From Paracoccaceae bacterium (lineage in GTDB: Bacteria > Pseudomonadota > Alphaproteobacteria > Rhodobacterales > Rhodobacteraceae), in the NCBI GenBank assembly GCA_902635985.1, contig CACPPZ010000004.1, positions 1-64,000 on the forward strand: 64,000 bases of DNA. Reading direction: 5' to 3'. Position numbers and translations under genes: made by a program. The notes beneath the pieces are model-generated. The model did no database searches, was not told where the DNA came from, and saw only the letters and a list, made by a program, of their open reading frames with translations. Of the stretch, positions 1 through 9,902 are shown one piece after another (the first letter of the stretch is position 1; every line of letters begins with the position of its first letter).

Positions 1-890
1 GCACCACCGCCAATAACCATTTCACCTTTATCAGATTGGCTCATATATCCATGAACAGTATTTGCCATTACAACAACATCCATACACGGCTTTATAGGTT
101 CAGATACCAATGCCTGTAAGGCAACTGACTCTATTGGCAAACGAAATCCAGCCATTTCGGCTAAAACACCAGAATGTCCGGCAACCACAATGCCAATTTT
201 CTCGCATACAATTGTACCTTTAGTTGTCTCAACTCCAACCGCTTTACCATTAATAGTATTGACACCGGTTACTTCACACTGCTGTATTATATGCATTCCC
301 ATATCAGAACAGGCTCGGGCGTAACCCCAGGCAACCGCATCATGTCGAGCCGTTCCCCCTCTCGGCTGCCAAAGCGCTCCCAAAACTGGATACCTAGGTC
401 CTTCAATATTTATTATTGGGCAAAGCTTCTTTACCTTTTGGGGACTGATAAACTCTGTTGAAACTCCCTGTAAAGCGTTTGCGTGAGCAGTTCGCTCATA
501 ACCTCTTATTTCATGCTGGGTCTGAGCTAACATCATGACACCTCTGGGGCTGAACATGATGTTATAATTTAAGTCCTGGCTTAAATTTTCATAAAGCGAT
601 CGCGCTTTTTCATATATCGCAGCAGAAGGGTCTTGGAGGTAATTAGATCGAATTATAGTTGTGTTACGACCAGTATTTCCACCTCCAAGCCAACCTTTTT
701 CCAAAATAGCAACATTTTTGATGCCGTAGTTTTTACCAAGGTAATATGCTGTGGCAAGGCCATGCCCGCCTGCGCCAATTATAATTACGTCATATTTGCT
801 GCGTGGCTCTGGCGACTGCCAAGCCCTTTCCCAACCTATATGATCTCGTAATGCCTCACGAGCAACCGCAAAAGCTGAATACTTTTTCAT
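1..890 (-). CDS. soxB: Sarcosine oxidase subunit beta (partial, 3' end outside window)
   Basis: The reading frame opens at the ATG at 888-890 on the minus strand and stays open to the window edge, so about 296 residues of a protein usually near 415 are visible. Residues 33-56 hold the FAD-binding Rossmann start with GAGGHG at 39-44, followed by the GGGNTGRNTT segment typical of the beta subunit of heterotetrameric sarcosine oxidase. This enzyme demethylates sarcosine in the cytoplasm, giving glycine, H2O2 and 5,10-methylene-THF. The other subunits (soxD, soxA, soxG) normally follow and would lie to the left of the window. Another amine or dimethylglycine oxidase of the DAO family is possible but less likely. 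Confidence 0.85.
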   Translation of the reverse strand, partial: MKKYSAFAVAREALRDHIGWERAWQSPEPRSKYDVIIIGAGGHGLATAYYLGKNYGIKNVAILEKGWLGGGNTGRNTTIIRSNYLQDPSAAIYEKARSLYENLSQDLNYNIMFSPRGVMMLAQTQHEIRGYERTAHANALQGVSTEFISPQKVKKLCPIINIEGPRYPVLGALWQPRGGTARHDAVAWGYARACSDMGMHIIQQCEVTGVNTINGKAVGVETTKGTIVCEKIGIVVAGHSGVLAEMAGFRLPIESVALQALVSEPIKPCMDVVVMANTVHGYMSQSDKGEMVIGGG

Positions 891-1069
891 TAAAACGAAT
901 CCATTTCCTCAATTATAAAAAGATGCGATAAAAGAAATAGCAAGCTTCGTTTCATAGCGTCACGTTAAAACAATTTTGCGCCATTTAATTATCAATATAT
1001 AATTTTGTGCTTTTTAAATAAATCAGCAGAGGGTACATATTCAAAGATTAGAACTTATGAGCCAGTTAT

Positions 1070-2284
1070 ATGATTTTTTGGGTAATAACCTTTTTAATTT
1101 GCGCGCTAATTTCGATATTTTTTTATCGTACCATAACGCAGGAAGCCCCTGATATCGTTCCCAACTCAGATTTAGAAGTTTACAAGGATCAACTTGTAAA
1201 TATCGAAAAAGAGCTGTCCAGAGGAATAATTGCTATTGATGAAGCTGAAAGAATAAAGGCTGAGGTTAGCAGACGCATTCTAGAATTAGATAAAAGAAAA
1301 GAATTTGCATTAAAAAAAGAAACAAAAGTATTAGGCCTTATTTTAAGTACAATTTTTTTCCTTATTTTAATCGCAGTGGGCTCATTCATTTATCAAGAAT
1401 TCGGTGCCCCCGGATATGAAAACATATCTCAGAGCCAACGTATTAAAGAAGCGTATGAACAATATAAAGGAAGGAGTACTCAGGACCAGTTATTGCAGCT
1501 TAGATCAAGTAAAAAAACGTTGATAACCCCAGAAGGAGAACAGGGGGACTTAGTAAAAAAGTTGCGGAAATTGGTTGACGAACGCCCAACAGATCTAGAG
1601 GGTCTTAAGCTACTTGCCAGTATAGAGGCTAAGTTGGGAAATATTGATGAAGCTGTTAAATTTCAGCGTCAAGTCCTGCAGGTTTTGGGGGATAATGCAT
1701 CAGATTCAGACTTTTTAAATTATGCTGTTCTATTAATTACCCAAGTTGATGGCGTCGTTTCTCCTGAGGCAGAAGGGGCGCTAGCAGAAGCACTGAGACT
1801 AAACCCGCAGAACGGTGCAGCAAATTATCACGTGGGTCTCATGTATGCACAAAATGACCGTCCGGACCGAGCACTACGTCTTTGGAAGCAACTGCTTAAA
1901 ACTGATAATATGGAAGCCCCTTGGATACCATTAATTCGGGATGATATTGAAAGGCTAGCAGTCTTAGCAGGTGATACAAAATTTGAATTACCTTCTATAG
2001 AGCTAACTCCCGGACCGACCGCCGAAGACGTTGATAATGCAGCGCAGATGAGCAACGAGGAAAGACAGGAGATGATTAGAGGCATGGTTTCCAGATTGTC
2101 GGAGAGGCTGTCAACCGACGGAGGAAGCCCTAACGAGTGGGCAAGATTAATAAATGCCTTGGGCGTTCTTGGCGAAATTCAAAGTGCCAGGTCCGCATGG
2201 AAACAGGCAAAAAATATTTTTACAGAAAGCCCCTCTTCTCTGGAAATATTGAATACCGCTGCCCAAAATATAGGCCTGAAATAA
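1070..2284 (+). CDS. ccmI: Cytochrome c-type biogenesis protein CcmI
   Basis: 404 residues. Two membrane segments are visible, at about residues 2-20 and 87-110, separated by a charged, coiled-coil-like cytoplasmic loop; the C-terminal periplasmic part carries tetratricopeptide-like helices (for example around residues 165-290). This is the architecture of CcmI (CycH), the apocytochrome c chaperone of system I cytochrome maturation, which holds apocytochrome for CcmFH. The stop overlaps the ruvX start by one base (TAATG), which suggests translational coupling. No other ccm genes are in the window. The ribosome binding site is weak. Confidence 0.85.
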   Translation: MIFWVITFLICALISIFFYRTITQEAPDIVPNSDLEVYKDQLVNIEKELSRGIIAIDEAERIKAEVSRRILELDKRKEFALKKETKVLGLILSTIFFLILIAVGSFIYQEFGAPGYENISQSQRIKEAYEQYKGRSTQDQLLQLRSSKKTLITPEGEQGDLVKKLRKLVDERPTDLEGLKLLASIEAKLGNIDEAVKFQRQVLQVLGDNASDSDFLNYAVLLITQVDGVVSPEAEGALAEALRLNPQNGAANYHVGLMYAQNDRPDRALRLWKQLLKTDNMEAPWIPLIRDDIERLAVLAGDTKFELPSIELTPGPTAEDVDNAAQMSNEERQEMIRGMVSRLSERLSTDGGSPNEWARLINALGVLGEIQSARSAWKQAKNIFTESPSSLEILNTAAQNIGLK

Positions 2285-2757
2285 TGATTTATGAAAATAT
2301 TTTACAATTTTCTAACTCATTATCTAAAAATTCAGCTTTAATGGGTTTGGATTTAGGCAGCAAAACAATTGGAATTGCTATTTCAGATGGCCTGAGAGCT
2401 GTTGCCACTCCACTGAAAACAATTAAACGAACAAAGTTTAGAGAAGAGGTGGAAATCTTGTTTAATCTCATAGCAGAGCGAGATATATCGGGAATTATTC
2501 TTGGACTCCCCAAAAATATGGACGGGTCTGAGGGACCACGATGTCAATCGACACGAGCTTTTGCAAGAAACATAATCAGATTTAAAGATTTTCCAATAGC
2601 ATTCTGGGACGAAAGGTTATCAACTGTAGCTGCAGAGAAAGCACTGCTAGAGGCGGATATAAATAGAAAACGCCGCAGCGAAGTAATTGATCATGTCGCA
2701 GCATCTTATATCCTCCAGGGAGCGCTGGATAGAATATCATATGATAAGACAGTATAA
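2284..2757 (+). CDS. ruvX: Putative pre-16S rRNA nuclease / Holliday junction resolvase-like YqgF
   Basis: 157 residues from the ATG that overlaps the ccmI stop. An in-frame start at 2137 exists, but it lies inside ccmI and adds sequence unrelated to the family. The N-terminal RNase H-like motif GLDLGSKTIGIAISD, the middle LGLPKNMDGSEGP and the late DERLST segment are the hallmarks of YqgF/RuvX, which processes the 5' end of 16S rRNA in the cytoplasm. The length matches the family. It is probably transcribed with ccmI and the DUF1289 gene that follows after 11 bases. Confidence 0.92.
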   Translation: MIYENILQFSNSLSKNSALMGLDLGSKTIGIAISDGLRAVATPLKTIKRTKFREEVEILFNLIAERDISGIILGLPKNMDGSEGPRCQSTRAFARNIIRFKDFPIAFWDERLSTVAAEKALLEADINRKRRSEVIDHVAASYILQGALDRISYDKTV

Positions 2758-2768
2758 TAATTACCACA

Positions 2769-2999
2769 ATGAGTAAAGATATTTGGAAACGAAACGAGGT
2801 AGACTCTCCGTGCGTGAATATTTGCATTGTCCATCCGCAGGCGAATATATGTACAGGATGTTTTCGAACAATTGATGAAATTTCAAGTTGGTCAAACATG
2901 AGTGAATCAGAAAGAAAGGAAATAATAAAAGAACTCCCCAACAGATCGTCTAAACTACGGATCAGACGCGGCGGAAGAGCAAAGCGCTTGGGAAATTAG
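2769..2999 (+). CDS. DUF1289 family small cysteine protein
   Basis: 76 residues. The cysteine pattern CVNICIVHPQANICTGCFRT at about residues 17-36 identifies DUF1289, a family of small proteins proposed to bind metal or an Fe-S cluster; its function is not established. The last 25 residues are rich in arginine and lysine. It follows ruvX by 11 bases, and its stop overlaps the stop of the convergent gene on the minus strand by 4 bases. Confidence 0.8.
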   Translation: MSKDIWKRNEVDSPCVNICIVHPQANICTGCFRTIDEISSWSNMSESERKEIIKELPNRSSKLRIRRGGRAKRLGN

Positions 3000-3772
3000 A
3001 GAATAGAAAGCCAATCTTGCACATTATTAAGCAACGGCCGAAAATAAGCGACTTGCCTATTTGAACTTTCCAATCCTTTTGAGGGAGAAACCCACGGTGT
3101 AATTCCATGTAGTAGTAAAGGATGTAAGGCATATCCTGTGCCTACGGGACTTTCAATAACCGTACGCTTGCAATTTTCGAAACAATTTCGTCTAGCTTTT
3201 TTATATGTATCCGTTAGGTCAATATCTTTCCAACTTGATGGCGGCACTTTTGACAATAAGTTAGAAAATTCTTTCTTCATAATTAAATGTGATCCTTCCC
3301 AAACAACTATCGGGCTAGCACCAGAGTGGGTATTGTTTAATGGAATACCCAAAATAAGTCCATGAGCCTCAATAAGATGCCGCCTTTTTTTTGTACCAAT
3401 TAGCAAAAGCCCATCCACATGAGCAGCGTCTCTTTTCAATCTATATTCAAAAGCAGCCTCATTATCCCCTTCACGCGGCTTCGGATAACCAGGAAAAATA
3501 ACTGACAGTTGGGCTTTATGATATGGCTTTACATTAATATTTTCCATTAAACTACTGAAAGTATGTGGAAAATTAACTTCCGCAAAATTCCCCTGTGAAT
3601 CATTTGGAAGAACATCAACTCCAACGAACCAGGTTCCCTCGCACTGAAGCCATTTTGCTAACTGATATGGATTGGCAAGAATCTCATTTCCTTTTTTTCC
3701 TGCAAACTCCGCCCATTTAGCTATCTGCTCCTCATATTTAAATTCTATGTACCCCTTATCACCAAACAACAT
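2996..3772 (-). CDS. 2OG-Fe(II) oxygenase-like protein (phytanoyl-CoA dioxygenase type), hypothetical
   Basis: About 258 residues from the ATG at 3770-3772; a TTG four codons upstream (3784) also has a possible AGGA site. An HVD triplet (His122, Asp124 counting from the TTG), a later histidine in HPLLLHGITPW (His226) and an arginine at 243 match the HxD...H...R order of non-heme iron 2-oxoglutarate oxygenases. No signal peptide is seen. It lies 69 bases downstream of kdsB on the same strand, so it may be co-transcribed and could act on a cell-surface sugar, but this is only context. The substrate is unknown and the family call rests on a few residues. Confidence 0.55.
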   Translation of the reverse strand: MLFGDKGYIEFKYEEQIAKWAEFAGKKGNEILANPYQLAKWLQCEGTWFVGVDVLPNDSQGNFAEVNFPHTFSSLMENINVKPYHKAQLSVIFPGYPKPREGDNEAAFEYRLKRDAAHVDGLLLIGTKKRRHLIEAHGLILGIPLNNTHSGASPIVVWEGSHLIMKKEFSNLLSKVPPSSWKDIDLTDTYKKARRNCFENCKRTVIESPVGTGYALHPLLLHGITPWVSPSKGLESSNRQVAYFRPLLNNVQDWLSIL

Positions 3773-3841
3773 AAATCCACTCAAGGTCCTAATTCATAAT
3801 TAACTTACTGCATTAGCCTTATCATCGGCCAGAAAGCTTAT

Positions 3842-4639
3842 CTAAAGCGCATCGCCGATTAACTTTTCAATTCTCCCCACATCTTCTGGATTATTAAGTT
3901 CCCAAAAAACTCTACCGCGTGCAGATACCACTACACATTTCACTAGTTGGTTGTTTTCAAGAAATCTTAGCTGTTCTAATCCTTCAAGTTTTTCTAATTT
4001 TCCAATAGGCCACTCCACGTAAGAACTCAGAGCGTTTGGTCGATATGCATAAACTCCCACATGATGAAACACAGGTATATCGGCGTCAGCACTTAGTTTT
4101 TCAATATCTACAAACGGAATAACTTCCTTAGAAAAATAAAGAGCATAATTATCAACTCCAAATACGGAAGTTGTGCCACCAACTAGATTCTTTTTTCTGT
4201 CTTCTAGGAAATGGCTATATGTTAAACGATCAAGCCTTACAACTGGCGTTGCCATACTAGATTTATGATCTTTATCCATTGCTTGAATGAGACTTTCAAC
4301 AAACCAAGGTGGTGTTAGCGGAGCATCTCCTTGAAAGTTGATTATCAGATCAGCATCTAACTTAGCATTATCAACAGCTTCCGCACATCTTTCAGTGCCA
4401 TTCCTACACTGCGAAGATGTCATTATGACTTTAGCACCAAAGGCTCTGGCAGCAGTAGCAATTCTGGTATCATCAGTTGCAATAAAAATGTCATGAATAT
4501 TTTTAACGTTACCTGCGGTTCGCCAGGTTAACTCAATTAACGACTTTTTTTCTCCATTAGGCAAATTGAGACCCACTAAAGGCTTACCCGGATATCTGCT
4601 AGACGCATATCGGGCGGGTATAATAATTATAGTTTTCAC
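3842..4639 (-). CDS. kdsB: 3-deoxy-manno-octulosonate cytidylyltransferase (CMP-Kdo synthetase)
   Basis: 265 residues. The N-terminal nucleotide-binding motif PARYASSRYPGKPL (residues 8-21) and FQGDAPLTPP in the middle are diagnostic of KdsB, which activates Kdo with CTP for lipid A-core assembly in the cytoplasm. The start codon is GTG at 4637-4639 with a GGAG upstream. It lies beyond lpxC on the same strand, so two lipopolysaccharide genes sit at the end of the dcw cluster, separated by 209 bases. Confidence 0.95.
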   Translation of the reverse strand: MKTIIIIPARYASSRYPGKPLVGLNLPNGEKKSLIELTWRTAGNVKNIHDIFIATDDTRIATAARAFGAKVIMTSSQCRNGTERCAEAVDNAKLDADLIINFQGDAPLTPPWFVESLIQAMDKDHKSSMATPVVRLDRLTYSHFLEDRKKNLVGGTTSVFGVDNYALYFSKEVIPFVDIEKLSADADIPVFHHVGVYAYRPNALSSYVEWPIGKLEKLEGLEQLRFLENNQLVKCVVVSARGRVFWELNNPEDVGRIEKLIGDAL

Positions 4640-4848
4640 AAATCCCTACTCCAATGGGGTGAGAAGCTCTTTAGTAACATGATAATGATGCAACATATTT
4701 TAATCTATCGTAAAGTGCTCGGTGTATAATAAGATTAAATAAAAGTTTCTAAAGATAATTGATTTTCAAGTATTAAAGTAGATGGATAGGTGAAATTTAA
4801 ATAGCTCAATTATGAGCGATTAAATAACATTCTTTGGAGTTATATTAG

Positions 4849-5769
4849 TCAGGCTACTGCTGTAAACTCGTCCAAATTGACACCCGACCCGGGTAGAAGG
4901 TTAAATACATCTTCACAACAATTTTCTACAACGTAACAATCTGGTTTTGAAAACAACTTACGTAGTAGTGAATTAGTTATAAAATGTCCAGCCTTATGGC
5001 CTTCGTATTTACCCAGAATTGGAGCACCCGCAAGAGCTAAATCACCGAATGCATCAAGCATTTTATGACGCACTGCCTCATCTTGATAACGCATACCCCC
5101 AGGCGATAAAACTTTATCACCATCGACAACAACTGCGTTAGAATAATTTCCGCCCAAAGCCAGACCATTCCTTCGCATAGTATCAACATCTTTATTACTG
5201 CAAAAGGTTCGACTGCTGCAGAGCTCTTTTACAAATGACCCATTAGACATATTCAGTATTTTACTTTGTTTACCAATTACAAGATCATCAAACTCAATAA
5301 AATACTCCATTTCTGGACGCTTAAATGGACTTAATCTCGCCCATCCAAACTGGTTTTCAAACATGACAGGATGGATAATCCTTATAATCCTCGAAGAGGA
5401 GCTTATGATTTTAAGACCCGTCTCTAAGATTCCTTTAACGAAAGGGGCTGCGCTTCCATCTAAAATAGGAACTTCTTCACTATCAATTTCAATCAATGCG
5501 TTTGACACTCCACAACCGGCAAGTGCCGCCATAAGGTGCTCTATAGTAGAAATTGCAGTTCCATCTTCATTCGTTACCCTGGTACACAGTGTGGTTTCCG
5601 AAACATAATCCCAACGTGCACGGACAATAGGATTTCCAATTTCAATATCTTTCCGCTTAAATAAAATGCCATGATTTTTGGAAGCAGGTTTAATGCAGAG
5701 ACTTACGGACCTTCCTGAATGCAGGCCTACCCCAGAAAATGTTATTGAACTTTCAAGCGTAGTTTGCAA
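4849..5769 (-). CDS. lpxC: UDP-3-O-acyl-N-acetylglucosamine deacetylase
   Basis: 306 residues, the normal LpxC length. Zinc ligands are visible as His78 in STIEHLMAALAG and in the late HKMLDAFGD segment, with the general-base histidine region HKAGH after it. LpxC commits UDP-acyl-GlcNAc to lipid A synthesis. The start is a TTG (5767-5769) that gives the conserved MQTTL N-terminus, with AAAGG upstream. It follows ftsZ by 145 bases, the usual neighbour in many proteobacteria. A weak hairpin lies between the two genes. Confidence 0.96.
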   Translation of the reverse strand: MQTTLESSITFSGVGLHSGRSVSLCIKPASKNHGILFKRKDIEIGNPIVRARWDYVSETTLCTRVTNEDGTAISTIEHLMAALAGCGVSNALIEIDSEEVPILDGSAAPFVKGILETGLKIISSSSRIIRIIHPVMFENQFGWARLSPFKRPEMEYFIEFDDLVIGKQSKILNMSNGSFVKELCSSRTFCSNKDVDTMRRNGLALGGNYSNAVVVDGDKVLSPGGMRYQDEAVRHKMLDAFGDLALAGAPILGKYEGHKAGHFITNSLLRKLFSKPDCYVVENCCEDVFNLLPGSGVNLDEFTAVA

Positions 5770-5834
5770 GTTACAGCCTTTAGAATTAATTCAGTCATCA
5801 CATTATATTGCGATGAGTCAGTAAACAATTCAAA

Positions 5835-5857
5835 CTTTGTAACTAATTGTTACAAAG
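5835..5857 (-). terminator. Possible weak terminator hairpin between ftsZ and lpxC
   Basis: A perfect 9-bp inverted repeat, CTTTGTAAC and GTTACAAAG, surrounds a 5-base loop, followed on the minus strand by TTTGAATTGTTT. The stem is AT-rich and the T tract is interrupted, so attenuation between ftsZ and lpxC or a protein-binding palindrome are both possible. Confidence 0.3.
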
Positions 5858-5914
5858 CGAATTTATCAAATCTCTACATCTTTGATATCTGCTCAGTGTT
5901 GAGAACTAAAGTAT

Positions 5915-7516
5915 TTAGTTTGCTTGGCGTCTCAAGAAAGCAGGAACCTCTATCTTTTCTTTGTTAGAATCGGTATCACTGTGTTCGGCGTTATAATTAC
6001 TCTGCCGACTATCCTGATCAGACCTTAGAGTTTCATTTTGTATTGGTGCCGCCGGACTCGTACCCGCCATTCTATTAATTAAAGAACCTATACCAAACCG
6101 TGGCTTATCCTTAATTTCTGGATTCTTCGTAGCAACTATAGGTCTAGAATTTTCAGTTTGATTGTTTGGAGACTTCGATACAGCGGCACGAAGACGTTCA
6201 AGGGTTTCTTCGGACGGAGTACCAGGCGGCGGGTTTGATTGAGCGGTACCCGTTCTATCGATGCTGTCTAGACTACTTAATGGTTCATAACCGTTAACAG
6301 CTCGTTGATCAGGTTTATCTTCACCGGCTGTAGCAGGATCAAATCCAGATTGAGCTACCTTATTTTGAGAATCGAACAAACCGGGTTCAGTTGAAGGTAA
6401 GGATGAATTTTCGTTATGCTCTCTCCTTGCTTCTGCATAGACCTTTTCAGCCATGCTATTAATAGCTTTACTCTCTTCAGCCGAAGTAACTCTCCGGGGC
6501 ATATAGGATGGTGTTTCTCTAGCTCCATCAGATACTGAGTTGAATTTAGTATTGGCTTCTATACCTGTTGCCACAACTGATACTCGCATCACCCCTTCTA
6601 AATTAGGATCAAGCGTTGATCCAACGATTATATTTGCCTCAGGATCAACTTCTTCTCTTATCCTATTTGCAGCCTCGTCTAATTCAAAAAGAGTTAAATC
6701 ATAACCACCTGTAATATTGATAAGCACACCATTTGCCCCTCGAAGACTAATCTCATCAAGCAGTGGATTTGCAATGGCTTTTTCAGCAGACTGGACTGCC
6801 CGATCTTCTCCGTCAGCTTCTCCAGTTCCCATCATGGCTTTACCCATCTCGTCCATAACTGCACGAACGTCAGCAAAATCAAGATTGATTAAACCCGGGC
6901 GAACCATTAAATCCGTTACGCCTTTGACACCCTGATACAAAACGTCATCTGCCATACTAAAAGCTTCGGTAAATGTTGTTTTTTCCGTAGCTATTCTAAA
7001 TAAATTTTGGTTCGGAATGATAATCAAAGTATCAACCATTTTCTGTAGCGCCTCGACACCCTCTTCAGCCTGGCGCATTCGCTTAATACCTTCAAATTGG
7101 AACGGCTTTGTTACGACCCCTACCGTTAACACGCCCAACTCCCGTGCGGCTTGAGCTATTATTGGTGCTGCTCCTGTACCAGTACCTCCTCCCATTCCAG
7201 CAGTTATAAAGCACATGTGAGATCCAGCCAGCTGATCAACAATCTGCTCAATACTTTCTTCAGCAGCAGCCGCTCCAACAGAAGCTCGAGCACCAGCCCC
7301 TAAACCCTCAGTAACTTTAACACCAAGCTGTATTTTGCTATTTGCACGGCTTTGCTGAAGAGCCTGTGCATCTGTATTTGCGACGACGAAATCAACTCCG
7401 TCTAAGCTTTTCTCAATCATATTGTTTACAGCATTTCCACCAGCGCCGCCAACACCGCAAACAGTAATTCTGGGTCTCAGATCATTCTGATCTGGTATCG
7501 ATAAATTTAAGGTCAT
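5915..7516 (-). CDS. ftsZ: Cell division protein FtsZ
   Basis: 533 residues. The tubulin GTP-binding loop GMGGGTGTG is at residues 107-115, and the GTPase domain runs to about residue 320. A long, variable, proline- and serine-containing linker of about 180 residues follows, ending in the FtsA-binding tail [10 protein letters not shown]. The long linker is usual for alphaproteobacteria. FtsZ polymerises into the cytokinetic ring. It follows ftsA by 174 bases and starts with ATG. Confidence 0.98.
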   Translation of the reverse strand: MTLNLSIPDQNDLRPRITVCGVGGAGGNAVNNMIEKSLDGVDFVVANTDAQALQQSRANSKIQLGVKVTEGLGAGARASVGAAAAEESIEQIVDQLAGSHMCFITAGMGGGTGTGAAPIIAQAARELGVLTVGVVTKPFQFEGIKRMRQAEEGVEALQKMVDTLIIIPNQNLFRIATEKTTFTEAFSMADDVLYQGVKGVTDLMVRPGLINLDFADVRAVMDEMGKAMMGTGEADGEDRAVQSAEKAIANPLLDEISLRGANGVLINITGGYDLTLFELDEAANRIREEVDPEANIIVGSTLDPNLEGVMRVSVVATGIEANTKFNSVSDGARETPSYMPRRVTSAEESKAINSMAEKVYAEARREHNENSSLPSTEPGLFDSQNKVAQSGFDPATAGEDKPDQRAVNGYEPLSSLDSIDRTGTAQSNPPPGTPSEETLERLRAAVSKSPNNQTENSRPIVATKNPEIKDKPRFGIGSLINRMAGTSPAAPIQNETLRSDQDSRQSNYNAEHSDTDSNKEKIEVPAFLRRQAN

Positions 7517-7690
7517 AGTCAGGTCCGCCCGTGATCCGTTAAGGGATTTTATTATTTTCTACTCAAACAACTGAATCAGTTATACCCATAAATTTATAAA
7601 AGGTCACTAAAAAATAGCAAATTTACACACGATATAGTAGCTAAAGCTTATCCACCGAGAGTATTTTGATCGAAATACTATATATAGACC

Positions 7691-9025
7691 CTACCAGTTT
7701 TCACGTAACCAACGCACTGCTTTTCGAACAGTTCTAGATGAGTAACCGGCGCTTGGAAGCTCAAAATCCCACCATTCATCCTGCGGATGAGCTGCAAAAA
7801 GGGCTAAACCAACCAACGCTGAACAACTTGATCCAGAATAGGCCTGAGGCAAACGATGGATTCTTAATGGTCGGCCAATGCGCACCTGTTGGCCAAGTAT
7901 ACGACTTGCAAGAGTATCTAACCCTGGGGTTTGACAAGTGCCCCCAGTTAAAACAAATTTTTGACTTTTGAGTTCGTAAAAGCCGGCTATTTCCAACTGA
8001 GTTCTGATATCCTCTAAAATTTCTTCTAAACGTGGCCTCATTATACCTATCAGCTCACTGCGGGTTACAGTACGCCGATCGTGTTCCCAGTCCCCTGTTT
8101 CGCCCCCAACTTCAATTAAATCGCGATCATCGAGACCTGTAGCTATCAACCCACCATTCTTGGTCTTAATTTTTTCCGCCACTGATATAGGAACTTGAAG
8201 ACCTAACGAGATATCGCGTGTCACATGATTACCTCCAAGCATTATAGAACCGGCGAAAATCATATGCCTCTTTAGAAAAATGGAATAACTCGTAGACCCC
8301 CCACCAAAGTCGATACAAACTGCCCCGAGCTCTTGTTCATCTTCCACCAATGTTGATCTGCCAGAAACATATGCTGCTGACGCGACGCCAGCCAACTCTA
8401 AGTCACACCTTTTGACACAATGCGCCAAGTCTCTTATCGTTTTAGCTCGTACTGTAAGCATGTGTAAATCTACATCTAAATTGTTTCCAATCTGTCCCCT
8501 TGGATCGACAAGCCCAGACCGATGATCCAATGCAAAATTTACAGGCTGCGCATGTAATATTTCCCGGCCGTCACCGATGTCAGGACGATCACATGAGCTT
8601 AAAACTCTCGCAATATCTTCATCTTGCACGATTTGATTTTCAATTTTAACATTCCCGCTTAATCCGTATGAACGTGGACCACCCCCAGAAAAACATGCAA
8701 TCAAGTGATCAACCCTTAAATTCGCCATTTTCTGAGCAGATTGTAAAACCGTTCGAATTGCTCTTTCTGCCTCTTGCATTGAAGAGATTTCGCCAAATTC
8801 AATTCCACGGGATTGGGTTATTGCAGATCCTACAACTCGAAAAGATGACTGGCCCGCTAAAGATCCTACTTGATCGGAGGCAAGACTGGGATCAAGACCG
8901 TCAAAACGCAAAATCAGACAGCTAATTTTTGTGCTGCCCAGATCAAGGATCGCCAGTGCACCACGTTGCAACGCTGACTGGCGCATTGCACGCATCGCGC
9001 GCTGCAGTTCATAAAATTCAGCCAT
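7691..9025 (-). CDS. ftsA: Cell division protein FtsA
   Basis: About 444 residues from the ATG at 9023-9025; an in-frame GTG at 9043 overlaps ftsQ and adds six unconserved residues. The actin-fold phosphate motif LDLGSTKISCLI follows within the first 40 residues, the second nucleotide motif is VCIDFGGGSTSYS, and the adenosine motif is LTGGTCQTPGL. The C-terminus ends WLRENW, the amphipathic membrane-targeting helix that anchors FtsZ. The start lies 4 bases after the ftsQ stop. Confidence 0.95.
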   Translation of the reverse strand: MAEFYELQRAMRAMRQSALQRGALAILDLGSTKISCLILRFDGLDPSLASDQVGSLAGQSSFRVVGSAITQSRGIEFGEISSMQEAERAIRTVLQSAQKMANLRVDHLIACFSGGGPRSYGLSGNVKIENQIVQDEDIARVLSSCDRPDIGDGREILHAQPVNFALDHRSGLVDPRGQIGNNLDVDLHMLTVRAKTIRDLAHCVKRCDLELAGVASAAYVSGRSTLVEDEQELGAVCIDFGGGSTSYSIFLKRHMIFAGSIMLGGNHVTRDISLGLQVPISVAEKIKTKNGGLIATGLDDRDLIEVGGETGDWEHDRRTVTRSELIGIMRPRLEEILEDIRTQLEIAGFYELKSQKFVLTGGTCQTPGLDTLASRILGQQVRIGRPLRIHRLPQAYSGSSCSALVGLALFAAHPQDEWWDFELPSAGYSSRTVRKAVRWLRENW

Positions 9026-9029
9026 TTTT

Positions 9030-9902
9030 TTACAAATCCCCACTGCTATTGTACGTTAACGGGTCTATCGACACTGCGCCCACCCTAACCGTAGGACGTT
9101 CAACTAGTCTCATATCAATACTTGATAGTTGGTTAGAAAATAATGAGCCAGACTGGCTCATTAACATCAAGCGATCAAATGCCGCCAAAAATTCTGTCTG
9201 AGGAAGCATGATCCTAAGATTGTTGTCTAACACAAGGTCCCAACGACGTTCTCCTACTCTAACGAAGGCTCTAACTTGATCCATAAAATATTGATTATCT
9301 TCAATCAAACTTGATATATCTGCTATAGATAAATTTGCAGCTTCCCCTATAACTAAAGGAAGCTCTGGGTAATCAAGCCTGGAGGTTGCTAGTCGTATAA
9401 ATTTACCTTTTTCATCAATAACTGATATCACATCATCTTTTCGCCAAATAAACGCTGGTATTCTCTCTGAAATATCAATTTGCAACACGCCGCTTACTGT
9501 TACTTTTATTGCAGCCGATGCAACCGCCGGAATATCATTCAAAACCTTATGAAGATATTTTATGTCAAGATCAAAATAACTAACGGGAAAATCTAGGGGC
9601 ATAATTTCCCTTATTTCATGCGCTAATTCATCAGAAGCCCCGTCAACAGAAGCTACTTTTATCATGAACTCAGGTCGTTCAACTAATGCACGTTTCAAGT
9701 CTTTTTTTAAACCTTCGATATTTTCGTGAACATTAATATTTAAAAATAAGACTAAAGTTCCACAAAAAATAACGAGTGAGGGAATGCCTAAAGTGAGAAT
9801 TAAACGCAACCGTGGAATAAGCATCAAGCGCATTAGGCGATATGAGATAATTGAGGGAGCTGGATCAATATTTGCTCTCATCTTACGTTTCAGCGATCGC
9901 AT
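9030..9902 (-). CDS. ftsQ: Cell division protein FtsQ
   Basis: About 290 residues. I chose the ATG at 9900-9902 because MRSLKRK...DPAPS matches the N-terminus of rhodobacterial FtsQ; the frame is open further, to 9929. A basic cytoplasmic stretch is followed by one membrane segment (about residues 35-55), then the periplasmic POTRA region and the beta domain. FtsQ links early and late divisome proteins with FtsL and FtsB. It overlaps ddl by 13 bases. Confidence 0.9.
   Translation of the reverse strand: MRSLKRKMRANIDPAPSIISYRLMRLMLIPRLRLILTLGIPSLVIFCGTLVLFLNINVHENIEGLKKDLKRALVERPEFMIKVASVDGASDELAHEIREIMPLDFPVSYFDLDIKYLHKVLNDIPAVASAAIKVTVSGVLQIDISERIPAFIWRKDDVISVIDEKGKFIRLATSRLDYPELPLVIGEAANLSIADISSLIEDNQYFMDQVRAFVRVGERRWDLVLDNNLRIMLPQTEFLAAFDRLMLMSQSGSLFSNQLSSIDMRLVERPTVRVGAVSIDPLTYNSSGDL

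Noticed and set aside
174..851. Two plus-strand ORFs of 72-95 codons at the left edge
   Set aside because: They are antisense to soxB, whose frame is continuous and shows clear family motifs.
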